Shown: positions 25,379 to 35,064 of the stretch, piece after piece
Position numbering within the stretch: the stretch's first letter is position 1
How the letters are laid out: every line of letters begins with the position of its first letter
Assembly (NCBI RefSeq): GCF_000203815.1
Contig: NW_004457736.1
Location: forward strand, 1,488,001-1,552,000
DNA: 64,000 bases
Direction of reading: 5' to 3'
Origin: Cavenderia fasciculata
Taxonomy: Eukaryota > Evosea > Eumycetozoa > Acytosteliales > Cavenderiaceae
Program-made: the position numbers and the translations under genes
Notes under the pieces: generated by a model
The model's input: the letters and a program-made list of their open reading frames with translations, nothing else
What the model was told of the DNA's origin: nothing
Databases searched by the model: none

Positions 25379-25949
25379 TATGTATATGTATATGTAAGTA
25401 TGTATATGTATATAAGAAGAAAGGGACAATAAAAATAAATAATAAAAAAGTAAATTATTAAAACGATGTCATGTGCGAAATAACGAACGAGTCTCGTACC
25501 CCAAAACTTTTTTTGTTTTTTAATGAGGGTGTCACCCGCTCATAGTAAAAACTTTGTATGATGGATGGAAGACCCCTCATTTTGGATTTTTTTAAAAGTT
25601 TTTTTTTTTCCTCACAGCACCAAACCAAGCAATCTAAGATGAGTGAAGTATCTCTATCTCTCTCCTCTCTCTACCTATAACTTACCTTCACATAACAAAC
25701 ATACTTTACTTACAAAAGTATACTTCTACATATCACAATCAGTAGATAAGATTATCATCATCATAATTGATAGTCAAAGTATAGTATAGAGTAGTAAATA
25801 CCAACTAAACCAACCATCACAACTTCACCCATCATCACATTGTAACATACATTACTATTACTACTATTACTATTTTACTATTATATAACCTTCTTCTTCT
25901 TCTTCTGTGTTCTTGTATATATAATCATATAGATATTTTTTAAAACAAA
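25379..25949. promoter_or_regulatory. Divergent promoter and 5' UTR, RRS1 / Nap1
   Basis: About 570 bp. A GC-rich hairpin-like core, GAGGGTGTCACCCGCTC, lies near 25525-25541, with T-tracts on either side. A 13-codon upstream ORF (ATG 25639) could precede the Nap1 message. The first Nap1 exon lies at the right end, ending at 25950. Confidence 0.45.
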
Positions 25950-26003
25950 AGTAAGTAGAGTTGATTGAGTAAAGAGTGTCAAATGATTGATTGAAATAAA
26001 CTA

Positions 26004-26034
<31 letters not shown>

Positions 26035-29000
26035 CTTCTTCTTCTTCTTCTTCTTCTTCTTCTTCTTCTTTCAATTTATTTGTTTGTTTGTTTGTTTGTT
26101 TGATTATTCTAATTTAAAGTGTCACAAACAAACTTTCAAAAGTTGCCAGAAAAGATTCATTTGGTAAAGGAGAATGGAGAGCAACTATTACATAGACTGT
26201 ACAATACAAGAGTGTTTTTGACATCGGCCAAGACTAGACCATTGTTCTTGTCGGATGAAAAGATTGGACGTGCCATCAAGAATTTGATGGCCAAGTTCCC
26301 CGACTTTCCCGAGCTCGACAAGGTGCAGGGTGTGGAGCTGCTGACATCGCGTGCCAAGCAGTATGTCGAGGACTTGGAGCCACACTATGATACATTGGTC
26401 GACTGCTGCGACTGGCGTGACGCCTGTTTCTCGCTGCTGCAAGAGATTAGCGGCACGACGGCATCGATCAAGTTTACTAACTCGATCCAGTTGGCTGCCG
26501 CATTTATGGACCTCGTCGTACTCTACGTCAAGATCCACGTGCTCATTGGTATGATTGGCGACCGTCGTACAGTGCTCGGCGTGTTTGCTCGTCTCTTTCA
26601 ACACATCCGATCGGCCGTCGAGCCAAACTACCAACGCACAGTGCGTTGGGTGCACGACTTTTCCGACGCACCCATCAAAAAGTTGCAAGACGAGTTCCGT
26701 GCCATCAACGACACCATCGGTCACATCTTGGCATCGGTTGCCGAGTCGTACGCCAAACGCAAATTCATCACACAGTTGCGTCGTGACGGTGCACTCAACC
26801 TTATCCTCAAACCAGAGGATATCGCCCGTCCCATCCAAGACCAGTATCGTACCGACCTGGCCTACGGTGCCCGTATGAACCAGTGGATCTTGTTTGGCGC
26901 ACTCTGCGCACCCGGCACACTCGGCACTCCCTCGGCCATCGAGCTCGTCAAGTTTGCCTTGTCCGAGGGCTTCCACTTGCCCATCTTCAAGGACATCTCG
27001 TTCCCCATCCACTCAGAGTTCTCGTCGCTCTTTAAAAACTACAAGAGCAAGACTATCCAGTTGCAAAAGCAACGCAAGGTCATCAAAGAGGCTACCCAAG
27101 CCTCGTGCACTGATGCTCCACGCAAACACTATGAAAAACGTATCTATGTGCGTCAAGAGCTCGAAGCCATGTACAACTTGTTCCGTGACCGTCCCTGTCT
27201 CTTGGCACCCAAGTTTAACGTCCTCCTCGCCGCTCTCTCGATGGCCAAGGACGAAATCTTTTGGTATTTCCGTCACCATGAATCAACCCCTCCAGAAAAG
27301 GTTAAAAAGTATTACAACAAACAAAATGATATTCGTGACAAACGTATTAGTTCTTTATTATATTTTATTGATAAATTAATTGGACTAGTTTATCAAAATA
27401 AGCAAAGTAAGAAAAGAAAAAGAAAAGAAAAACAAACAAATATAAATATATATTCTAACCTTACTTTTAATTCTTTTTTTTTAGTAATCCAAAATTATTA
27501 TGTTGAATATATAATTGGAGCAGATTTATTAGGATTGACCAAGATTTTAACACCACATGTATTGCAGACAGCAGGTACAACAGTGACACAAACCATCAAT
27601 ACAATTGTATCGGAATTGAAACAGATTCAAGGAGGTATGATTGATTACAACTTTTCGGCGTTGCGTGACAATTGGATGAGATTAGAGTATTTGTTGTACA
27701 GTAGTTCATGTTCACTCAAGGAATCAGACTCTCAACACATATCTTCACGTCTCAATCTTGTGTTTATCCATTCGCTCAACGTCGACTCTATCGACCAACA
27801 ATTGGAAGAGTACTCGCAATTGGCCGGTTTGTGGTCGTTCAAGGATGGTTTGTTGACTGCATTTGACCAAGCTATTATGGAGGGTGCTGACCAACCCACA
27901 CAAGCCATGATCTTCCTCCGTCTGCTCTCTCAATTCCCCAACACCGTGCCAACACAGTTCTTCCCCGAGGAGAAGGAGTTTATCGGCAAGGAGTGTGCCG
28001 ATCTCGCCAATGGCGCACTCAACAAGATTGCAAACCGCATTGTGCAGATTTTGAGCTCGGCCGTCATCCAGCAGTTCCAAGCCAACGAGAACCAACTGGC
28101 CGACGTCAACGCTGCATTCCCACTGCTTCAAAAGCGCAAGGACTGGCGTCCACCCAAGGACTTTGTGACACCGGTCGAGCCAGGCTCCGAGAGTCATTTC
28201 AAGGGACGTGCCAATCTCGAGCAGTTGCGTATGTACCAAAAGAATGCATTCCAGTTGTGCACGGCACTCAACGAGTTTATGGAGATTAGTGTACACGACC
28301 ATGTGTTTGTGCCACGCGAGTTTTTGCGTGAGCGTATGACCGCTACTCTCAAGCAGTATATGCGTCAAACTGCATTGCCCACCTCGCCAGCCGACCCCAC
28401 CACACTCATCCGTCCATCGTCCTACGAGACACAGTTACACGTATTCCTCGGTGTCTTGCAAATGGTCGAAAACTATGTCGAGATTGATGTTGGTGATTTG
28501 ATCCGTGAGACTATGCTCACAGAGTTTTACGCCAAGGTGCTTGGCAAGTGCGGACGTATCGACTGGTTCCCAGAAGGTGAAATCGAGTACAGCGACGCTA
28601 CTCTCCACTCGTTTACCAACTACTACACTGACTTTGTTGCCAAAAAGTTGCATGTTGCTGCTAACCAACCGCTTGGAAACGGTGTAGTCTACTCGCCCGC
28701 TCGTCTCGGATACCTCTCCAAGACAGGCTTGCCGTTCCGTGCTGAAGACCATACCGACCTCGTCGAGACAGAAGCCATGGTACGTCTCATCGGGCCATAC
28801 GGTGTCAAGTTGATCGAACGTGAGCTGCTCCGTACCGTCCTCGGACACGTCACAGCCATCAAGGACATCTTGTCGGCCAATATGGCACAATTGGAGGAAT
28901 ACCAACAGTCATTCTACAAGAGCAAATGGCAAGACGTCCTCAAAAAGTTCAAGACTATCGATTTGGACAACTTTGTCTCGAGATCGATTGCTGTCGGCAA

Positions 29001-29682
29001 TGCATTGCAATTGCGTGCCATGTTGCGTGACGCTATCCGCACCACCTCACAACAAGAAATCCCTTATATTGCCGGCGCGGTCGATACAGCCTTTGCAGAG
29101 TACAACAAAAACACATTCATGTTCCCCGAGTTCCTCGGAGTTGACACGATCGCTTTGGACGCTGGTCTCGATGTAGGTGTGGCCGATCAATACCTCAAAC
29201 TGTTTTTGCGAAAGATTTCAACCGAAGCTGACAAGAAGTTGTGGGAGATGTTACCCATCATGTACGCCGTCTCGTTCCAATCGACCTTTTGGAAAGAAGC
29301 TACCTACCGTCCATCACTCGAAGCATACACCAACAATATCAATGTCTTGTCGCGTTGCATAAACGACCTATTGATTGCATTTGGCGCCATCAACAGCACC
29401 ACTGGCAATGAAGCAGAGATTGTAGTCTCGTTGCAAAAGTTTGTCGAGATTAGTGCCGTCCTCATCATGCGTTTGTTCAGAGGCAAGGTTGAAAAGACAC
29501 CCAATGATTTGCCATCGGTCGTTGTCTTTTTGGACAAGTTTGTTCAAGACTCTCCTCTCATCTCCAAGGACGTCTTGGAACAATTCCTTCCCTATGCTCT
29601 CATCAGAAATATGTATAGAGAAATTTATGAAATCAAAAATTTGGCTAAATCACCTGAAGGTCAAACTGAACAAACCTTCTAA
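25950..29682 (+). CDS. napA: Nap1/NCKAP1 (Hem family) subunit of the SCAR/WAVE complex
   Basis: With Pir121/CYFIP, Abi, HSPC300 and SCAR, this protein links Rac to Arp2/3-driven actin assembly at the leading edge. Coding sequence: the A at 25950, then 26120..27406 and 27485..29682, giving 1161 aa. The A before a GTAAGT donor (25951) joins TG after the AAAG acceptor (26118-26119), so the start codon is created by splicing: A|TG TCA CAA. An in-frame TAA lies nine bases before that A, so no upstream start fits. Hem-family blocks follow: YDTLVDCCDWRDACFSLLQE, LDLVVLYVKI-type helices, RLEYLLYSSSCSLK, FLRERMTATLKQYMRQ and YSPARLGYLSKTGLPFRAED. The second intron (27407..27484, 78 bp) keeps frame without a stop. 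The body is GC-rich. Orthology is clear. Confidence 0.93.
26005..26070. repeat. (CTT)n microsatellite in the Nap1 start-codon intron
   Basis: About 22 uninterrupted CTT units inside the intron that splits the Nap1 ATG, about 50 bp from its acceptor. It may act as an extended polypyrimidine tract. Confidence 0.95.
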
Positions 29683-30085
29683 ATCAAAAAGAGTAAAGTA
29701 AAGTAAAGGTAAAAAATCGCGATATATATACCTTTTTTTTTTTTAAAACAAATACAACTAAAGTAAAGTATTTTGTTCCGTCCTCCCCATCCGCCCATCT
29801 ATCTCTCTATATAAATATCCCCCAAAAGAAAACAACATAAATCAAAAAATTAAAATTTAAATAAAAATCAAATTGTAATATTAATAAAGATCCCTGGGTA
29901 GGAAATCAACAAGTCGTCCAAACAAATTCTTCAAGGATCGGCGACCGTCCCTGTGAAGATGGATCTCTAATGGATAAAGTTAAATTCTAACAATTTTTGA
30001 CTTTGCAGAAGAAGAATGATAATACTTACTCACTGGTTAGTTCCTATCATATCGTCCTTTCATTCAACATATAAACATTTCTAAA
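29683..30085. other. Spacer with a coding-like remnant
   Basis: Follows the Nap1 stop. At about 29872-29990 the plus strand reads NKDPWVGNQQVVQTNSSR, then IGDRPCEDGSLMDKVKF and a stop, which is unusually rich in non-AT codons for a spacer. The same segment has complementary ends AGATCC (29889) and GGATCT (about 29964). I cannot tell whether it is an exon scrap or a small RNA. The rest is T-rich 3' DNA. Confidence 0.3.
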
Positions 30086-30293
30086 ATGACAGGTTTGATC
30101 TTCATCATTATAATCATAATATTTTATTTGTGATTAACTAAATATTCTTCTTCTTCTTTATAAAGAACCTCCTATAGAACAATTTTTTTTGAATGGTGAA
30201 GGCATTCTAAGCAAGATATCAAGATCATCCTTAGATATGACATATTACTTTATCAAAATGTTGGCATATGGGAGATTGACAATGACCCATTGA
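30086..30293 (+). CDS. Candidate 44-aa two-exon microprotein
   Basis: A 7-base first exon (30086..30092, ATGACAG) and a second exon (30166..30293) join exactly in frame: MTEPPIEQFFLNGEGILS, continuing through KISRSSLDMTYYFIKML to a TGA. The acceptor TTTATAAAG is good. The donor GTTTGA is weak, which lowers confidence. If unspliced, the first ATG gives a 15-residue hydrophobic peptide instead. The amino-acid mix of exon 2 looks coding, and convergence with the gene on the right leaves only 20 bp between stops. Family not recognised. Confidence 0.35.
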
Positions 30294-30313
30294 GATTCTT
30301 TTAAATTCATTAT

Positions 30314-31708
30314 TTATTCGTCTTCGTCATCATCCCAGCCTAACTCATCCATAATTGATGTAACCTTTCCAAAAAATATTGGTTTTTTTGATGTTGTTGT
30401 TAGGGGTGGTTTCGTTGGTATCGTTGTTGTTGTTGTTGTTGGATTGGTTTGTTTTGTTGTTGCCTTAGGTTTGGCGGATGGGGTTTCTTTGTTTTTAGGT
30501 ATTGTAGTTGTTGTAGTTTTCGTGGCGTTGGTGATGGTTGCAGGAGTAATTGAAAATGATATTTTCGTAATATTTTCTTTTTCTTTTTCAATGTTTTGTT
30601 TTAATTTGTTTGTTTCTTTTTCTTTTTCTTGTTCTTTTTCCTTTTCTTTTTCCTTTTCTTTTTCCTTTATATTTTGTTTTAATTTGTTTGTTGTATTTGT
30701 TATAGTTTTAATTTCTTCTTGTTCTTTTTGTTTTTTGATTTTAGAATTATTATTTCCTTTTCTTTTAATTTTAATAAAATAGTTTGGATCATTGTTATTC
30801 TTTTTCTTTTTTTTCTTGTTCTTTTTACTATTAACATTGATATTTTCATCCTGTTGAGAAGAATTCTTTTCTTTTGGAATAATCTTTAGATTATTTCTTT
30901 TACTTGATTCCAATCTTGATAATCTTAAATCATTTAAATGATTTAATTTTGTACTTGAAAAATCAATTGGAAATGATGGTTGTTCATCTGAAGAATTACC
31001 ATCCAAATTATTATTATTATTATTAACTGGTAATTCAAATTCTTGATCCAATTCGATAAAAATATCCTTTTCCTCTTTGTTTTGATTATTATTCCAATTC
31101 CAAGTAGGATGATTATAAATTTCATCAATCTTATTTTGATTATTATTATTTTGATTTAATTTTTCAATGATTTTAGAGTATAAAGGTATAAGATGTTGTT
31201 TACAGAATACATCCTTTTTTAAAACATATTTTTTACATTGTTTCATTGATTTTGAGGAGCATCCTTTACATCTTCCATATTCAACATTGTCAACATTCTT
31301 GTGATATTTACAATATTTCAAAGATAAAGATGAAGATGGGGACAAAGATGAAGATGAAGAGGATTGTTGTTCTTTTTTTGATTTACATCTTTTTCCAAAG
31401 CCATGATGATGATTATCATTATACTTTACAAATTGACAACGATCTTGATCAGTTGGTACAGTACCAGGTTTGACCCATTTCAATTTCTTTTGTTTTGTAG
31501 TAGTATCATAGTTATTATTCTCTTGTTGTTGTTGTTGATCAATTCTATCAGCTCTTCTTTTAGCTACTGATTGTACAAATGATTCATTTCTTTTACTTTG
31601 TTTATCTGTAAATATCGTTGTTGATGATGTATCTCTATCATCCTTACTATTATAACCATCTACATTATTACTATTATTATCATCTCCACCTCTTTTTCTT
31701 TTAAACAT
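30314..31708 (-). CDS. Lys/Asn-rich protein with a Cys/His cluster
   Basis: Single-exon 464-aa protein. Residues ~88-185 hold two Cys/His groups: RCQF, RCKSKK, KYCKYHKN and then GRCKGCSSKSMKQCKKY ending FCKQHL. The spacing is like paired zinc-binding C-x-C-x-C-x2-H modules (cf. KANL2/INO80D-type fingers), so nucleic-acid or chromatin association is plausible but inferred. The rest is low complexity: poly-N, a (KE)n run at about 340-370, then Thr/Lys/Pro repeats. It closes with an acidic tail preceded by KKPIFFGKVTSIMDELGW, which looks like a conserved motif. It diverges from DPP3 with 186 bp between starts. The product name is unknown to me. Confidence 0.6.
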   Translation of the reverse strand: MFKRKRGGDDNNSNNVDGYNSKDDRDTSSTTIFTDKQSKRNESFVQSVAKRRADRIDQQQQQENNNYDTTTKQKKLKWVKPGTVPTDQDRCQFVKYNDNHHHGFGKRCKSKKEQQSSSSSSLSPSSSLSLKYCKYHKNVDNVEYGRCKGCSSKSMKQCKKYVLKKDVFCKQHLIPLYSKIIEKLNQNNNNQNKIDEIYNHPTWNWNNNQNKEEKDIFIELDQEFELPVNNNNNNLDGNSSDEQPSFPIDFSSTKLNHLNDLRLSRLESSKRNNLKIIPKEKNSSQQDENINVNSKKNKKKKKKNNNDPNYFIKIKRKGNNNSKIKKQKEQEEIKTITNTTNKLKQNIKEKEKEKEKEKEQEKEKETNKLKQNIEKEKENITKISFSITPATITNATKTTTTTIPKNKETPSAKPKATTKQTNPTTTTTTIPTKPPLTTTSKKPIFFGKVTSIMDELGWDDDEDE

Positions 31709-31894
31709 GTTATGATGTTGATGAGTCGATATACATTCTTTTTATCATAATAATAATAATTATAATAAAAAATAATAAATAAAAATACTAATCTGAGTGG
31801 TGTGAAGATCAGATGTTTGAGCTCAATAATTTATTTTTAATTTATTTTTTGTTTGTTTGTGTCATACACATAGAGATAGATAATAATAATAATA

Positions 31895-33859
31895 ATGACA
31901 GAGAATAGATATAAATTAAATGTTATAGATAATAAGATACAATTAGTTCAATTGTATATTGATGGATTTGATGAATTAGAGACAAGAGACAAGATATTAA
32001 TGTATCATCTTTATCGTGCTGCATTGGCTGGTAGAGATATTGCATACGATCAATCTCATCCACAATGTCTTGCACTTAGAAACTTGGTAGAAGATATCAT
32101 AGAGGTTTCGGACAAGACACCAAGTGTAAAACAAAAGTTTGAAAAGGAATTAGAGTGTATTCAAACATACCTCTATTACACTTGGATTGGTAATGGTCCA
32201 TATGATCAATACACAAGTGCAAAGATTACATTGTCTAAAGAAGTGTGTCCAAAAGATAGATTAGTTGAAATAATCAGTGCTCTTGGTCAGGGATTCAATT
32301 TACAAGGTAAAAAAGATGCTTTAGAATTGGTGACAAGTTTGGAGACACTATTGTACGATCCAAATGACAGAAAGATATTGACCGAGAAGAGTCCTGGAGA
32401 AGATTGGATTAAAGAGAGTGCTGTCAACTTTTACGATCAGTCATTGACGTTGGAACAAGTCAAAGGGTTTGTTGGCACGGATAATGACAAGTACCAACTC
32501 AACTCGACTGTTGTCAAACGTGCCGATGGATCGTTGGACGTAGAAGTTTGGAGAGCTGGATCGAGTGACTTGGGAATTGGTCCAGGTCGTTATGCCAACG
32601 AGCTCACCAATGTCATTTACCATTTGGAAAAGGCTGTCAAATATGCAGAGAGCGCTGAACAACAGAAAACTATTCAGTTGTTGATCAGATACTTGCAGAC
32701 TGGTGAAGCAGAAGATTTCAGACAATACAATATACATTGGGTCGGTGACAATAGTGTCGTCGACTTTATTTTGGGATTCATCGAGGTGTACACCGATCCA
32801 ATGGGACTGCGTGCACAGTATGAAGGATCGGTCTATTGGAAGCACCAAAAGCTGACGGCTAGTATCAGCAAGATTGGAGACAATGCCCACTACTTTGAAC
32901 AGCGTATGCCATGGGACGAAAAGTACAAAAAGAAAGATATCAAACCGATCTCTCTCAATGTGGTCATGGTGGTGGCTGGAGTTGGTGGTATGGGACCTGG
33001 TTGTATTCTCGGTGTCAACTTGCCAAACGAAGAGAGTATTCGTGAACAACATGGATCGAAAAGTATAGTACTCCAAAACAACGCACAGGCGTCTGATGAA
33101 GGATTGGGAGAGTCAATGACGGCCGAGTTTTGCTGGGATCAGCAAGAGATTGACATGGAGAAGCAGTACGGGACATTTGCCGACAACCTCGCCACTGCCT
33201 TGCACGAGGCACTCGGCCATGCATCCGGTCTCTGTGTCGTCCCCGATCCCAGCGCATGCTTGCCGGGCTACTATAGCACGCTCGAGGAAGCTCGTGCCGA
33301 CTTGGTCGCACTCTGGCACATCTACGACCCCAAGTTGGTCGAGTTGGGTATCGTCGACAGCGACGAGATTGGCAAGACACTGTACCGCCAACAAATCAGA
33401 ACCGTGCTCGTACAATTACGCAAGATCGACGGTGACAAGCTCGAAGAGGATCACATGAAAAACAGACAGCTCATTGCCAACTATATCATTCAAAACTCCA
33501 AGTCTGTCGAAAAGAGAGAGCGTGATGGCAAGACCTACTATGTCATTGTCGACTATAAAGAGGCACACCGTCAAGTCGGTATTCTCTTGTCAGAGATTAT
33601 GCGTATCAAGGCCGAAGGTGATCTCCCAGCAGCTCAGAAACTAGTCGATACCTATGCTCTCTACGTCGACAAACAACTCCGAGACCAAGTCAAACATAGA
33701 ATCAAAACATTGGGTGTTGCAGCCTACGCTTCACTCGTCATGCCAACCCTTATCCCCGTCACCACCAACGGTGATGAAATACAAACAATCAATGTTGAAT
33801 ATCAAAAGGATTTCAAAAAACAAATGTTTGATTTTAAATATTTATCTTTACAAAAATAA
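31895..33859 (+). CDS. dpp3: Dipeptidyl peptidase III-type zinc peptidase (M49)
   Basis: Single exon, 654 aa. Removes dipeptides from the N-terminus of small peptides, usually in the cytosol. The M49 zinc motif HExxGH appears as HEALGH at residues 437-442. The third ligand Glu and its partner are in LEEARADLVALW (E464/E465), with the short spacing seen in this family. NLATALHEALGHASG and the upstream VGGMGPGCILGVNLPNEE match the family. The protein lacks the ~70-80 extra residues of the animal enzyme and reads more like the shorter Bacteroidetes type. No signal peptide. The 3' half is GC-richer than the 5' half. The call is firm at family level; the exact orthologue group is not. Confidence 0.85.
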   Translation: MTENRYKLNVIDNKIQLVQLYIDGFDELETRDKILMYHLYRAALAGRDIAYDQSHPQCLALRNLVEDIIEVSDKTPSVKQKFEKELECIQTYLYYTWIGNGPYDQYTSAKITLSKEVCPKDRLVEIISALGQGFNLQGKKDALELVTSLETLLYDPNDRKILTEKSPGEDWIKESAVNFYDQSLTLEQVKGFVGTDNDKYQLNSTVVKRADGSLDVEVWRAGSSDLGIGPGRYANELTNVIYHLEKAVKYAESAEQQKTIQLLIRYLQTGEAEDFRQYNIHWVGDNSVVDFILGFIEVYTDPMGLRAQYEGSVYWKHQKLTASISKIGDNAHYFEQRMPWDEKYKKKDIKPISLNVVMVVAGVGGMGPGCILGVNLPNEESIREQHGSKSIVLQNNAQASDEGLGESMTAEFCWDQQEIDMEKQYGTFADNLATALHEALGHASGLCVVPDPSACLPGYYSTLEEARADLVALWHIYDPKLVELGIVDSDEIGKTLYRQQIRTVLVQLRKIDGDKLEEDHMKNRQLIANYIIQNSKSVEKRERDGKTYYVIVDYKEAHRQVGILLSEIMRIKAEGDLPAAQKLVDTYALYVDKQLRDQVKHRIKTLGVAAYASLVMPTLIPVTTNGDEIQTINVEYQKDFKKQMFDFKYLSLQK

Positions 33860-34311
33860 TTAATAATAATAAAAATGGAAAGGAAAAAAAAGAATAGATA
33901 GAGATAGATAGATAGAGATCCGACTATCCCAAATCAAAATCAAGATGAAGTGAAAGGTTAGATTTCCCGCATAGATGGCATCTATCCATGGATTCAATAC
34001 AATGCGGATTATCATAATCAAACATCTCTTAATTCAAAAAGTCACCAATCAAATCACACAATTTCATCTCATCGGGTTCAAAACAGAGTGTTTTAAAAAA
34101 AGCAACCCCATTCCATCTGAAATATCTCGTGGTGGAATCACCTGTGTTTGTCTTTTTTATCTGTTCACTAGTGTTTCAATTTGTGTGTGAAACCAAGTTG
34201 ATTGATCGATAAGGATTCACAAGTGTTTAAAGAGAGAGACAAGAAACAAACTTCATTCATTCATTCATTCTTACAGGTATAAACATAGAAAGACACATAT
34301 AATTCAAAAAG
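33860..34311. other. Intergenic, promoter of the ComC-like gene
   Basis: 450 bp. A 71-codon open frame at 33975 has no domain or context support. (CATT)n just before 34275. Nothing else recognised. Confidence 0.45.
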
Positions 34312-35027
34312 ATGATGAAACAATCATCATCAACATTCACAATCCTTATACTATTGTGTTGTTGTTCATTCCATTTTATAGATCAAGTAACATCTCAGTT
34401 GGTATTACCACAATCAGAATGTATGTTTTGTTACAATACAATTGTTGTTGTATTTCCGATCGCGATCGATCGATTGATCGATTGATTGATCACCCACACA
34501 TTGCATTGTGTACTAATACAATTATTTTCATTTTTTTATTCAAATAATTTGATGAAACCATTGTTATTATTATTATTATTATAGTAACATCTGCAATCTT
34601 TATGATTAGACAATATGGATTGAAAATACAAGAGAATCAAGCAGCTATATGTGGTGGAGCTACTAGCAACTATACTTTCTTTTGTACCAATTCAACTAAC
34701 GGATATCATATTACTAAAATGTATTTATTATCAGTCACTCCTCTTAATCTAACTACATATATGTTAATGTTTTTTTTTAATTTTAGTGATGTTAAAGGAG
34801 ACACATTTACGACTGGTTTAGGTGTACCCGATCCAACATTCATTTCTTACAATCTGCCAGAGTTGACAGAGTTTAGAACCTTTACAATTCAAGTTAAAAA
34901 CACTTCCTTTGTATTTGCCAAACTTATTCAAAATCTTTCAAAACTTGAAACTTTAATGTATGTAGAGAGCAGAGCGGACAAACAAACAAGAATAATAATA
35001 ATAATAATTTTAAAATATATTAATTTT

Positions 35028-35064
<37 letters not shown>

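Noticed and set aside
26188-27012. 274-codon minus-strand open frame (and others through 28905)
   Set aside because: Antisense shadows of the GC-rich Nap1 exons; no domain and no start context.
30444-30782. 112-codon Phe/Ser/Val frame
   Set aside because: Antisense of the Lys/Glu and Thr low-complexity tail of the 30314-31708 gene.
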